This document shows positions 1-12,500 of a stretch of 64,000 bases of DNA, in pieces (position 1 is the first letter of the stretch; every line of letters starts with the position of its first letter). The stretch covers positions 6,122,527 to 6,186,526 of the forward strand of contig CALNVZ010003434.1 in assembly GCA_940671915.1 (NCBI GenBank), given 5' to 3'. Both the position numbers and the translations under genes were made by a program. The notes beneath the pieces are model-generated. The model searched no databases, had not been told where the DNA came from, and was given only the letters and a program-made list of their open reading frames with translations. The DNA comes from Paracentrotus lividus (lineage: Eukaryota > Echinodermata > Echinoidea > Camarodonta > Echinidae).

Positions 1-719
1 TTCCATTCGCTTATAGTATTAAAACGCCCTTCAGACTCACAAATCCCCCTCAAAAGCAATCAAATTTAGTAAATCGGATGAATGCGTGCGCATCCTGCAA
101 TCAAATCCGCGCATTCGACGGCCAAGTGCAACATTGAGGCATGGTTAAACCAAGGGTTCAACTTTTGATGTACATAGGCGATATGTGTGCTGTATAGTAT
201 CTTAAGTGGTAACCGTAAATGGATTTTTATAGTATCCGTATTTGCGTAAGATCGTCCCTATTCACTTGAATGTATGATTTCATGAGAATTCTGGGTGTAA
301 CGTTCCGTTGAGCAAGGTTGGTTTGTTCCGACAGTTATGTGATTGGGTGTATTCGTGGCTAGCGTATGAGCCAGTGTTTTCTTTCTAATATAAGTTCTAT
401 ATCTCGGTATACAAAATTTGGCATCAGTTTTAATAATTTCCATTGGTTACTTTTTAGACTGAACATTTAAAATAGTCGCTTTCTTTATTCTGAAGCCTTG
501 GATATCTATTCCATATAATAATAAATAATAATAATAAAATAGCATAATGACAAAATTATAATTCACTCTGACGTTTTCTCCCTTTATTCGCACGATGTAG
601 ATTCATTTTAAACACATTTTTATTCTGTACTGAGTTGCTTCTGATGAAACACTAATTTTTTTTTTAAAGTTCTGTATAATTACTTTAAGAATTAATATCA
701 AAGTTATTTGACACACCTA
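1..719. other. Non-coding stretch, nothing recognised
   Basis: AT-rich sequence with a short (AAT)n run near 520-540. No coding frame with plausible protein composition, no inverted repeat and no RNA gene could be seen. Confidence 0.5.
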
Positions 720-1195
720 ATATAAGGTAAATCTGGCCTCTCTTAGCTTCAGGTTTAACTCAGATTGGGCCGCCCCTGTATACTAGTCACTCAGAATTCT
801 AAAGCCCAAACTATTCGCCAAAAAGTTACAGATCACTTTCGGCGGCCCACTGGGTTTTAGATCAATTTGGCCCCCTAATTCAGAGATCAAAGTTAGTCGC
901 ACGCCCAACCTAATTTAAGATCCTTACTTATGTTTTACGTTCAATTTGGAGCCCCCTAAGTTAAAGATAACTATGGCGCCCCACTTAAATCAAAATCTAA
1001 GATTTATAGCACCCTCTAGAATTGTAAAGATCGAAGATCGGCTTCACCCCTTTATAATTAAGATGAGTTAAAGGTTAAAGATACGAAGCTATGGCGCACC
1101 TTAAATTTAGGATTTATTTGGCGCCCCTTAGTTTAAAGTTTGAAATTATGGCGCCCCTTACATTTAAGATAGAATTTGAGCGCACATTATGCTAT
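720..1195 (-). repeat. Degenerate GGCGCC satellite, reverse orientation
   Basis: About a dozen diverged units of 28-45 bases, each with a core like 'TTTGGCGCCCC' or 'ATGGCGCCCC' followed by 'TTAAATTTAAGAT'-like sequence. This is the reverse complement of the unit 'GGGGCGCCAAATTGACCTTA' that forms the array at 57.8-59.0 kb, so it is an old copy of the same satellite family in the opposite orientation. Confidence 0.7.
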
Positions 1196-1199
1196 GCCC

Positions 1200-4100
1200 T
1201 TTAATTTTCCCTTTGTTTCATATTCCCCTTTCCGCTTCTTTTCCCTTTTCTCTTTTTCTCACTTCAAAAAATGTTTATCTTCTCCCTGTATTTGAGCGCC
1301 CTCTTGTTCGCACAACCCCCACCCCCTCGCGAATGCGCCGCATGAATTAATTTGTTATGTGGAAGATGTTTTTGTGGTTTTTGACTATGTAATTATGCCT
1401 AAGATAATGTGTACGCATGAGTAAAAAAGAGAAAATGTAGGGGGGACAAAATAATTTCAATGACTCTAATAATAACTGGCAAAATGATTATATTCAGATA
1501 CTTAAGCAATGCCGTAATATACACGGTCTACATACTCATTTAACGGTGACCTGCTAACAGCCAATGCAAAACATTTGGATAACAAAAATTAAATTATTAT
1601 GATTAGAAACAAAACATTTCCCTGCAGCTATAAATTTTAAGTCCTTTTTTTTTAATTTGTAAAAATTTTTGTTTTAGTAAATTACTGTCAAAGTTAGAAA
1701 ACTCGATGAATTTCAAATGCCGCTGCTATGGCGGATACATTGGCGCAACATAATCAGCGTCTATCGCCTAAATTCGATATTACTGTTTTACGTTATAGCA
1801 GTGCGGTTCCCAAAAATAACTATACCACTTTTAATACGGCCTACCAAGATATAGTGAGAAAACATATCATGTTATTGGGGAAAAGATTATAAACTACTGT
1901 AAAGCTCATATCCTCAAACTATCTATCTAATTGAACAAAAATTCCGAAAATACGCATTGCTTCGGTGGTATGCCCACTTATTGTAACAGGACACAAAAAT
2001 GTTACGCCTGCGCAGAATTACACTATCTTCATATTTGCACCTGGTTATGGAAACGCCATGAAAGAATGTCAATATTAACGATGGACATAAATCAACCAAT
2101 TCAGAGTCACAAGCAATAAACCAAACTTCAGATACACAACAATGCTTTATGCAAAATGTAAATGATTTCACTGGTTTCTTTCAATATTACTTTGAAATTT
2201 TTGCTTTGACTTTCAGTTATTTTTGTTTTGTTACGATTGTTTTCCATTTATTTTGGACTCTTCATGGCGCTTCCATAACCAGGGTCAAAAATGTAATAGT
2301 GAATCAACTCGCGGCAGGCTACTTTTTTGTGTCTTTACAAAAGTTGGGGCAAATTATCGTCATGCTGAAGCATGTGCGCTTATTTTCGGAATTTTTTTAT
2401 TATCCCTAATGATTAGATTGAAGGATATCGAGCTTTCCTTAATATTTATAATCTTTCCCCAATCATCATCATATTTTTACTCTAATTTCGCGTGCTATTA
2501 TTAAAAAGTGTATAGTTCTTTGGGACGCACTGCTATTAGTGCACTTGAATCGAATGTAAAAATGAAACATGTAATTGATTTGCTGTGATAAAAGGGGATT
2601 GATTCCCTGGAAATCGACTGAAAGCTAATCGTCACTAACTTTGCAGATAAGACCACTTATCCAAATGGAGTGACGAGTCTTCTGAACTGACTGGGAAACT
2701 TCCCCTATATTATTATTATTATTTAGCTTTTTTTTTTTCTTTTTATTCTATTTACTTTGTTTGCATTCTGCTTCCCGACTTTCCTTCCCCACTTTATGTA
2801 TCCTATATTCAGAAGAATATTAATTATTATCTGCATTAGTACCTATTACCCACACCCTACGGCACTTCTATCTACCTGCTAATCCCAACCCCCCTAACCC
2901 CCCCCATATATAACGTAATTTAAGGTCATGTTTGCGCTATATAATTTATGTTATTACTTGTCAGGCCCTACACTGTCATCGATAGCTAAACATCGAGACG
3001 TCGCTGGCGCCATCCTACTTTATTTTTCTCTACATGTTTCAGCGGTTGTATCGCTTATTTATTGTATGTAATATTGTTATTGTACTATGCTTTAACATTG
3101 GAATAAAAGGCCAACTAATCTTCTATACCATGCATCACAGCTGTTTAACCACGGCAAACGAAACCAGTCTAGCACAGCGAGATCTAGCGTAATAGCAACC
3201 TTGGTTTGATTGATATTCGCTAAATATGAAAATTACTTTCACATTCTTGTAAGCAGGGTTTCCCATCCAAAGCTAAGTTGGAGTTATGTGCATTGGGGCC
3301 GGCCGATTAAAAAAAAAAAAAAAAAAAACCTCGCAAATTTATAGACATCTAAAAATGGTATTTGTGCTTCCCTGTTTTGCGTTCAACAGAGGGGGAAAGA
3401 GCACTGTCCTCCTGGCATCTGTCAGCGGCCGCCGGGAGTCCTACGAGAAAAGGGGCAAACAAATTCCGATCATCTTTGTTTCGGAATCGCATAAAAATAG
3501 AGAGCACTGGATCATTTGGAGCATACGTAGTATGAACATTGAAATTAGATTCATGAACGATGTTACATGCTTATATGGTAAACATGACAATTTGCTCCTG
3601 CGACCATGCAAGCAACGAAGCCAGCTCCGGATGGACTTGAATAAAGGTAAGGTTAAAAAAGAAAGAAGCCGTGATTCCCAAGGGACTAAGCCGAGCGCGG
3701 TCAGATTTCTCATTCTCAACCTCGAGCGAAAAAGGTTGTGCAAAAAAATAAAAACAAAATAAGTGGAAATTAAGATACGGAACGACAACAAAGAGAGCCA
3801 TATCGGAGTAAGACAACGCTCAGATAAACGGCTGAGGAGAGAATATAAAAACGGGTGAAAGATAGGAAAGGAGGAACGAGAATGCTTGAGGATCTCGAGA
3901 TAATATCGAGGTCTTTAACTCTGCACGTTACCCTTAAAACACCAAAGCATAAATATTACACATTTGCAAATGAACCATGAGAATGAAAAACAATTTTCCC
4001 AAATGAAAAGCACCCTTCAGATCTTTGCTATTTCTTTTGTATCTTCATCTATCTTCAAATGTTGCCTCTTTTCGATTTGGTCATCTATTACATAGAAAAA

Positions 4101-4218
4101 GAACATTCCGCAGCGTTGTGTGTTTATTTTATTTTTATTTTTATTAATATAAATATTCCGGCTTGACTCCAGCACGTAATCGTTTCACGCCAGACCCGTT
4201 AGTGAGAAAGTTGGTCGC
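1200..4218. other. Non-coding stretch with minor repeats
   Basis: No gene recognised. Contents are poly-A/poly-T tracts, (ATT)n around 2708, C-rich patches around 2888-2905, an AATAAA near 3103 after GC-richer unique sequence (possibly the 3' end of an unidentified transcript or LINE), and an A19 run near 3308. The open frame after that run (3286-3762) has no recognisable domain and is probably chance. Confidence 0.4.
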
Positions 4219-4474
4219 NNNNNNNNNNNNNNNNNNNNNNNNNNNNNNNNNNNNNNNNNNNNNNNNNNNNNNNNNNNNNNNNNNNNNNNNNNNNNNNNNN
4301 NNNNNNNNNNNNNNNNNNNNNNNNNNNNNNNNNNNNNNNNNNNNNNNNNNNNNNNNNNNNNNNNNNNNNNNNNNNNNNNNNNNNNNNNNNNNNNNNNNNN
4401 NNNNNNNNNNNNNNNNNNNNNNNNNNNNNNNNNNNNNNNNNNNNNNNNNNNNNNNNNNNNNNNNNNNNNNNNNN
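4219..4474. other. Assembly gap (256 N)
   Basis: A run of 256 undetermined bases. Frames that read through it are meaningless. Flanking sequence is AT-rich and non-coding. Confidence 0.99.
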
Positions 4475-5090
4475 ATGGTTCTATTCCAACACACTCTTGA
4501 TCTGCAAAACTGTTGAATTACACCACTTTCAGCCAGCGCATTTGTTTTGAAAATAATTGTATAAGTATATATATATTTTTTCTAATTTTTTCTTTGATCA
4601 TTTTTGAAAAAAATAATAATATTCATAATCTGGTTATTTCTTATTATTAACCTTAATTAATCTGAACTGTTGTTGTCACTTTTGTTTCTTATTTCTTTTA
4701 ACTTGAACCCTTGTCCGTGATAACCTACATACTCCTATACGAACCATCTGTATAGCATTAAATATATAATATACCGAACAGCATAATATTATAATCAAAA
4801 CAAAACTAACATACAACCTACCATAATGACCGAATTGAACAGCATTGCAAAGCAGTATGTATCTTGTAAATATAGAATTTAAAACATACCATGCTTATAG
4901 CAAATCGTTACCCTAATTAAACAATTATAAGCGTAACCATATCAATCTCACAGTGCGGCCCCGGGCCCGGCAATCTAATTTAATACCAGTACAGGAAAAC
5001 AGGAAAAAATGTAGTCGTCCCCATGTACCAACGGCACACCGCCATGAAGAACGGATTAGTCTCTTACTTCCAAGTTTATATATGTTGTAG
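4475..5090. other. Non-coding stretch, nothing recognised
   Basis: AT-rich sequence without convincing coding potential or repeat structure. A GC-richer patch near 4955-4975 has no assigned meaning. Confidence 0.5.
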
Positions 5091-5091
5091 A

Positions 5092-5203
5092 AGTTGAGAG
5101 AGAAAGAGAAGAGAGGGGGGGGGGGAGAGAGAGAGAGAGAGGAGAGAAGAGAGAGGAGAGAGAGGAGAGAAAGAGAGAGGAGAAAGAGAGAGAGGGATAG
5201 AAT
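5092..5203. repeat. (AG)n purine-rich microsatellite
   Basis: GAGA-type purine run interrupted by single extra G or A bases. Leu/Ser-rich frames on the opposite strand are products of this repeat, not genes. Confidence 0.9.
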
Positions 5204-5393
5204 GGAAAATGCCAAATATTTATCATTTTAATATGAAAGAGATTTCTTCGTGTGTGAGACATGTCCAAGTTGGAAGCAAATTACATGAAACTCAAAATGA
5301 TTCCCTTTCATTCTTCTATTTCTTACTCTTTTTTTTACCATCCCTCTCTCTCTCTTCCATATCAGTATTTCTCCAACTCTCTCTATATTTCTA

Positions 5394-5945
5394 ATAATAA
5401 TAATAATAATATTTAGTTTTTATATAGCGTATTTCATCACTGTTTGCAATACCAATGCGCTTTACATAAAACAAATCATACTTATATAAAACGTAAGATA
5501 AATGTCAAGAAAACAAAATTAATTAATATACAATAAGCATACAAATATTAACACACATATAAATGAAAAACATTCTAATCAAATGAACCGCTTTGGAAAA
5601 CTCTTCCATTGCATAAATAATCAGTCATGAGAGATTGAATGCACAGTCAAAACGAAATGTTGAAGAGATATGTCTTTAGTTCCCTTTCAAATACACGAAG
5701 AGCATCCGGAAGAGAATTCCAAAGGGTTGGTGCGGCACTTTCAAAGGACCTATCACCGAAAGTTTTCGTTCTACTCCTATTAACAACTAACAGGTTATGG
5801 GAAGCAGATCTGAGCGATCTGGTAGGTTGATAGGGGGCTACCAACTCAGACAGGTATGTAGGGGCAAGACCATGTACAGCCTTAAATGTGAGCAGAATTA
5901 GTTTGTACTGAATGCGCGAATGAATGGGTAACCAACCAATTTCTC
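5394..5945 (-). mobile_element. LINE 3' end (CR1/L2-like ORF2 C-terminus plus 3' UTR)
   Basis: On the minus strand the sequence encodes the conserved C-terminal tail that follows the reverse transcriptase in CR1/L2-type LINEs. Recognisable pieces are 'WLPIHSRIQYKL', 'TFKAVHGLAPTYLSEL' and 'TLWNSLPDALR', ending in a stop near 5647. A 3' UTR follows with a typical 'GTAAAGCGCATTGG...ACGCTATATAAA' tail and a terminal (ATT)n repeat at 5394-5412. The reverse transcriptase and endonuclease domains are absent, so this is a 5'-truncated copy. The family assignment comes from recall of such elements; the frame and tail are seen directly. Confidence 0.85.
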
Positions 5946-6150
5946 CTACTCTCTCTCTCTCTTTCTCCATCTCTCTCACTTTCTCCCTCTATTTCTCCAA
6001 CTCTCTCTCTCTCTTTCTCCATCCTTCGATCTCTGTCTCTCTCTCTCCCTCTCAATGTCTTTCTCTATCTCTCTCTTTCTCCATCCCTATCTCTCTTTTC
6101 CCCAACTCTCTCTCTCTCTTTCTTCGTCTCTCTCCCTCTCATGCTTCTTC
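5946..6150. repeat. (CT)n pyrimidine-rich microsatellite
   Basis: CTCTCT blocks with interspersed TTTCTCCATC and CTCCCTCT variants, directly upstream of the LINE fragment (relative to its strand). The Ser/Leu-rich frame here is repeat-derived. Confidence 0.9.
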
Positions 6151-6439
6151 CCCGAAATTTGAACTCAACTCGCCCGCTTTCCGTATCATTCTCTTTTTCT
6201 TCCATCAGTAATTTTCGTTACTCTCATCTTTTTTTTTCAGAAAAAAAAGAGGAATAAATTAATAAATAAAAAAAAGCGTGGAAAGTCACCCCAAATCAGC
6301 GGGGGAACCAGGATTTGAAAACAAAGGGGGCGCTGCCCGCATTATCAAAAAGATTAGGGGAGTTGCTTCGATTTTAAACAGTCGGTCATGGTCTTGAAAA
6401 ATAGGAGGCGACCCCCCCCCCCTCCCAATAGAAATGCTG

Positions 6440-6860
6440 GATCCACGCCTGGTAAGGTGGTTTGTAGGGTTTTATCCACTTGGTCTAAGGAGTAGGCCCA
6501 GTTCTCTGATTGTCTAATACCACATGGGCTTAACCATTTGGTCTACTAACAATTTGGTCTAAAACATTCTTAGCCCAATTCTCGCTTGGTTTAATGATCT
6601 AACTGTCAATTCGTCTAATTCGTGCCAATAATGTTTATTGCATTTCCCGTCTTCTTCGCAAATTAATATTTAGTATATTATCAGTTTGTTACAGGAATTG
6701 ACTCATTAATGTGAAGACCAAGTGAATGTTAGGTGTAATGAGAATTAGACTAAATGCACCAAGTGGCAATATTAGACCAGAATATAATTTGACGAACTTA
6801 TTGTAGACGTAATGGAATAAGACCATGTAGGACAAAACCGAACAAGCATTACTGTTTGAC
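6440..6860. mobile_element. Probable DNA element remnant with TTGGTCTAA words
   Basis: The word 'TTGGTCTAA' or a near variant occurs about five times in 6470-6620, and its complement ('TTAGACCA', 'TAGACTAA') several times in 6705-6840. This is the same design as the other word-studded elements in this window. A related block with 'TTAGACCAAATGG' lies at 36500-36620. No exact terminal inverted repeat was identified, so the boundaries are approximate. Confidence 0.4.
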
Positions 6861-6899
6861 TTGGTATTTTGTAGTACTTCGCTTTTCAAACGCCACGTA

Positions 6900-8340
6900 T
6901 CATTTCATTCACTCAGATAAACACTTTTTAAAAGTTACGCATGAGACAATTTAGACATTGGTTCAATGGAACTTCAACGGTTTTTAATCCGCTAGTACTT
7001 GTTGGATTTGGTTAAAACGCAGAATAAAGTTTTTAAAAAATACAATACATCTGAAAAGTACGCCAATTTATAGGCTTAAAACGAGTGCACTTATTGTCTA
7101 AATATTATAAGATTACTAGTAAGATTATACATAACGTGTTACAATTTTTAAAAAAAAGAAGAAAAAAAAAAAAAAAAGAGCTTAAAACAGCTTGGTCTCT
7201 ATTATGTTTTATATCCAATCTAGTTTCACTATAACCGACATCTTTCATATATTTTACATGTCTCTTGAACGTTCTACAAGTAGGTTTTATTTAAAGAAAA
7301 GATGAACCAACAGCCTTTTCAGTAAGGCTGCAAACATGGGAACATAACTGGTAATACATAACGCCGTGGGATTTTTTTAATGCAAAAAGTTGCAAAGGAG
7401 TGATTTATAACAAGAGAAGGAAGGGAATGAATGGAAGAAACAGCGAAAGGAGAAATAAACGAACATTGGGGAGGAAGGGGGGAGGGGGCAACAGGGAGAG
7501 AAAGAGAAAGTACCGATGGAAAGGCCAAGTATAGGGAATGGTGGAAACAGGGTGAGAGACAGAGAGAGAGAGGGAAAGAGTGATAAAATGAGTAAAAGAA
7601 AATGACAGAAAAGGGAAGATCGAGTTAGAAGAATAGCCAGGGAGAAAGAGGGGGAATGTGAGAGAAACAGATAGAGAAAGAGAGAGAGAGAGAGAGTACG
7701 AAGGGGAGTTGAAGATAATACAAGAGAAAAGTTGTATGTATGCGGGCGCTCGATCAAATTACATGAAATACGTATACACATTGTGAATATCCTTGCATTT
7801 ACATGTCATCATTCATAATGGTAAGGAAAGGAATTATACAACAAACATCATTATACCATTGTATACGATAAGATGTACAATATAGCACATGCAATGTGAT
7901 AATCTTCTTAAAAATTTCAACAAGTATGGCTAACTTTTTAACAACATTTTGACCCCAAAATATGGTACGATTGTTTCTACATCGTTTTAATATGGAAATT
8001 ATTTTCTGTTCAACCTCCCTGCAGATATCCCAATCTTTTAAACAGCATTGCAGTATTTGAGGTAGAAACACACACCTGAAATTAGAAAAGCAACTTTTCT
8101 TTTTTTTTTCATTTTTAGGTAGGAGCTTAGTAGCAAAATAATTTCGGTAAAAGGCATTTTCCATAAAAACTGCCGTGTGTTTGATTTGGGCAGTACAAAT
8201 TCTAAATACTGAAAATAAGTGTAAAAGTGATCTCATGTTGGGTTAATTTCAGCTATACTCCTTTCCGGGTCAAATAACAATAAAATACAAGTTTGAAAAC
8301 CGTTTCAAAGCCTTAATCGTAAAACAGATTTTTGGTGGGG
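6900..8340. other. Non-coding stretch with purine-rich repeat
   Basis: Poly-A near 7150-7178 and a 270-base AG-rich low-complexity tract (about 7430-7700), then AT-rich sequence. The Leu/Ser/Phe-rich minus-strand frames are repeat shadows, and the 145-residue minus frame ending near 7799 shows no recognisable domain. Confidence 0.45.
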
Positions 8341-8344
8341 TGCA

Positions 8345-8608
8345 ACTGATGCGGTTGTCACAACTTGCCGTACCTTCGACGTGCAACTCCCTAAGATGGA
8401 TTCCGTAAAAAAATCGTGCAGCGCAGGTACCTCGCAGGCAGGTTGCATGTACAACATGCAGGAAGTTTTTCCAATGCCCTTACTACAGAAACGCAGGAAT
8501 CGCAGAAATTGACCAACGACCTGTACATACATTGTGCATTCAACGCAGGCTACGTTGATGGCACGTGCCCCGTAGCCTACGACGAGTTGTGACCGCCACA
8601 TTAGGAGT
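8345..8608. mobile_element. Possible foldback element of ~265 bp
   Basis: The left end 'GCGGTTGTCACAACTTGCCGTA' region and the right end (reverse complement 'GTGGCGGTCACAACTCGTCGTA') pair imperfectly, about 21 of 28 positions. The interior has several 'CGCAGG' repeats. This fits a small MITE-like inverted-repeat element, but no target duplication was identified. Confidence 0.4.
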
Positions 8609-8699
8609 GTTATACACCTAAACAAACATGTGTAATAATTAATGAAATCGTGACATTTTTCGTGAAAACACGTCAAATAAGATTCCTGAAAACCTTACA

Positions 8700-9240
8700 T
8701 ACTCAAATATAGATGACCGCTGCATCTGGAATAAAAGTAAATTAAAAGATTTGGCAAACTTATTTCACACCGATTATATACTATTCCATATTCTCCCACA
8801 TAGAGACACATCTGATCATAAACTGCCAATACAACTTCGTTAAAAATCAGTACCGGTACATTGTAAATATATAGCAAGGGACAATCTTGAACAGTTATCA
8901 TAAAAATGCCATCATACTGAACATAACATTAATTTCTTTATCCCATAGAACTTAATTCAGGAAAATCAACCACGCGAAGTAAAAATCGGTTATTAAGTTT
9001 TGAAAGAGAAAATAGAATAAATACATGAATAAACATTACGGAAGACAATGAATTGGTCACTTTTTGCCAAATATAACTCGGATGTCATGCAAGCTAGGTA
9101 GTATGGTAATTCAATGTGATGTACTCTTTTTGAAAAGTTAAGTACAGAAGATTAAAAAAAAAAAAAAAAAAAAATACAGTACTGTACATTGTATGAGTTT
9201 AGAGTTCAAATGTTGGAGTGGTATGTTTATAGATAGCTGG
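8700..9240. other. Non-coding 3' flank of the large gene
   Basis: AT-rich sequence with an A21 tract at about 9153-9173. Nothing coding is seen. It may hold the distal 3' UTR of the minus-strand gene, but no confident polyadenylation signal was located. Confidence 0.4.
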
Positions 9241-9254
9241 TACGGGTAAACTAT

Positions 9255-9530
9255 CATCTTATGATCGAATCATTTACACTTTTGAAATTAATGTTGTTGC
9301 GGTCTGTCTACAGAAATTGGGTTAATTCGGCAATCTATTATCTCATGATCACCAGCCCTTTTCACTTTTCAAATCAAATGTTATCGCGGTGTGTCTACAG
9401 AAATTGGGCTGATTCGGGCAATCTCTCTTATGATCGAATCCTGTACACTTGTCACATTAAATGTAGTCGATGTATGTACAAGTTGCGTCAATGCGGGCAA
9501 TCTATTATCTTATGATCGAAACCTCCACAA
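9255..9530 (-). repeat. Four ~84-bp zinc-knuckle-coding units, one live and three decayed
   Basis: The anchor 'GATCGAATC...' recurs at 9263, 9347, 9432 and 9514 (spacings 84, 85 and 82), with shared text such as 'TCTACAGAAATTGGG' and 'GGGCAATCTATTATCT'. On the minus strand the first unit encodes the CCHC knuckle that ends the large protein. The second still encodes a knuckle-like 'CDKCTGFDHKRDC', and the third and fourth have lost cysteines or gained stops. The gene's TGA lies right after the first knuckle, so the other three units are untranslated. An 84-bp period equals 28 codons, consistent with an ancestral protein repeat array. Confidence 0.8.
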
Positions 9531-12500
9531 CGATGACACCCGGAAAATCCAGGATAAAGCATTTTGGGCTTTCCATCTTGCGGTGGCCGGCCTAATCTAG
9601 CACTGACCGACTGCCGATCAGAGGAAAACCTATATCGGGATTGATCTTGACTATACCGCCACGACTCCCTAGGATGAGGTCTTTCCCTGATCTCCACCCC
9701 TCTCACGAGAGGGTTGATATTGTATTCCATCTGTTTACGTGGCTTGCCTTTCTTGCCTATGTTTTGCTTGAAGTGTGTTGCAGAATTGGTTTTGGACTTG
9801 CCATGATTCTCCTCACAGCGGTCGGTCTCTTGAGGGCGCGTGTCAATTGTTGCAGGAACTGCTTTTGATTCCACGATCCTTATATCTTTCGGAGGAACTT
9901 CGGCTTCTTCCGTAGTGACGACGTGAGCGGAAGAAATTTGTTGTTCCTCTTTGCCCTTGGATGAATCCTCGTTTGGTTTTTCATGTCGTTTCTCAACACG
10001 TGAGGCAGTTTTGTTTCTTTGTGAATGGTTACAAGGAGCAGATCGTAGGTGCTTGATGATGTTGGAAGCAAAGAGTGATGTACCAGTGTGGTTTAACCAA
10101 TTACCAAATGGAATCATGTGAAACGTTGGATATAAATTGTCATTGTTGATATATCCCCATCCATGTTCCATTTTGAATGAGTTCAACATCTCATTCAAAA
10201 TTCTGCAATTCGAACGCTTAAATTTAAACGTACTGATGACTCCGCTGATGGTGAATGCAGTTATGTTCGGACAGGTTTTCTCAAGCTGCATACCGATTGT
10301 TTCAATTCTTGACGCGATTTCATTTTGGTCGTAGACATCATCCTTGAGGTCGTTGCTGCCTACATGAAGAATAACTTCATCAATGTTGGGATTCTTTGCA
10401 AACTTTGAGACCACTTTACCAATATTGTCAACCCTTGCATCAGGGACGACTCTCATTTCTACTTTCTTTTTGCGAGAGAGTCTGCCAGGTATGATCGACT
10501 TGAGCATCAAGTCTCCAATCAGGAGAATTGCCTTTTCCTGAGCGTCTTGCTGATTTTCGGGACAAAGCGGTCGATGGTGATTGTCAATGCTCTGTTTAAA
10601 TGTATCGCTTTTGACACAGAGCTTTCTATCCTTTCCAGAACACTCTTGACTTGGACAGATGTCACCATTTCCTTGTGTCTTTGACACTGTGGTATTAATG
10701 CTGTCTGTGCTTCGGAGATCCCCATCTTGTAAGTAACGAAGGATATTCTCTTGGAAAATATCCTCATCTGGTTTTCCGAGTTTGACATCAAACGGTCGAT
10801 TCTGGAAAGTAGGGGCTACGTTGTAGTGGGAGATGTAACACCAACCGTGCTTTGACTGCAAATCGTTCAACAATGTGTTAACAGCATCCGCACCCTGGTG
10901 GTTTCTACTAATGGTTCCACTAACGGTGATTCTTGAAATGCTTGGACAAATCTTTTCAAGGTCTACACCAACTTGTTCTATTCTAAAAGCGATCTCCTTT
11001 GGGGATAGGGTGTTGTCGTTCAAGTCATTGCTACCGACATGTAGAATCACTTCATCAACTTTGTGATGCTTCGCAAGATCTATGACCGTGTCACCAAACG
11101 TATCCACTCTGGCATATGGAATAACTACTGGTTTGACTTGCTTGTTGCTCAAATCATCTGGTATCTCAACGGACTCCAGCATTGAGTCTCCAACCAGAAG
11201 TATGATAGGCCTCTTAGCGTCAGATACAACCCCATTCCTGGGCACCAACGGGTCAGGAACACACTTAGAAGAGGATGTAGCAGAATTATCTGTACTTGTA
11301 GGTTTCACTTTAACATGAAACTGGTCCATTGACCCGAGCGATGAACTGGTGTTTTCGCACCACGATCCACATCCTAGGTGCACCCCAATATTCATTGCAA
11401 AAGCTTCAATCCCGCTGGCATTAAGGTGGACGCCATCTGGGCAGATGTGTACTTCTGGGTCCAGGTTGTCATTATCGATGTAATCCCATCCACGTTTGGA
11501 CTGCAAGCATCTCAACGTCTTGTTGACTTCACTCTCCTTTCCAGGCCTCGCGCCGGTAACATCATCTCTACGTTGAATTATGCTGCTGATTGCAAATTTC
11601 GCCACACTGGGATAAGTCTTGGTTATAAGTTTGCCGAGGGATTCGATTTGAGCGGAGATATCCCGAGCATCTTTTTGCAGGTCATTGGTTCCGATATGCA
11701 GGATCACATCATTAGGTTTTTCATCTTGTACAAACTTAGTGATATACTCAGAGACGTTATCAACCCTGGCTCCTGGAATCGCTTTGACGATCACATGTTT
11801 ATTTTTGAAGAACTTCTCTGGCTGGATATGCTGCAGCATAGAGTCTCCAACCAAAAGGGTTACATTTGATCTTTCCTTCGTTGGGTTTTTCTCATGGATA
11901 CGCAGGCTTTCGCTCTGTCGTTTTCCAGTGGATTTGTCAAGTTGTCCATGTTGCCACCCATCTTCATCACAGGACAAACGTCTTCTGTCTTTCTCAGCTT
12001 TCTTTCCACCATTTGATTCATAGTTTACATGACCATACAAATTTATTTCTGGTGGGCTCTCTGAACCTTGGTCTACTGTTCTACACCGTTTAATGTCTCC
12101 ACTAAAAGACTCATCGATTGAGGGAACTACACTCCTTTTCCTGTGTGAAATCGATCTGTCACTGGACATCACTTCCTTTGGTGCATCAGTATCTGATACC
12201 TGTGGTTGATGAGGAGCGCTCTCCATGTTTACACCACTGTGCAGTGATGCACTACCCGCATTAAACGGGGTGAGTTGCTCATTCTTCGATTTCCCGTAGA
12301 AAAGATAGCTTTCGAATGTGTTTATGGACCCCAGCAGGTCCAACTCATCACTTCGAGGATTGGCCTCTGGTATGGAGGAGCTTTTTGATCTTTGAAGCAT
12401 TGTTGAATCCTTTGGTGTCGTTTTGTATTCATCATAGCTGATGCGTTTCTTTGTAGAAGTGTGACCCTCTCTGTTCGACTGGTAATCTACACTAGTGGAA

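Noticed and set aside
3286-3762. 158-residue plus-strand frame
   Set aside because: Begins with a poly-Lys run from a poly-A tract, shows no domain and overlaps equally long frames on the other strand.
4144-4516. Frames across the N run
   Set aside because: They read through undetermined bases and have no supporting sequence.
8305-8676. 123-residue minus-strand frame
   Set aside because: Coincides with an imperfect inverted-repeat element with repeated CGCAGG text. No recognisable domain.
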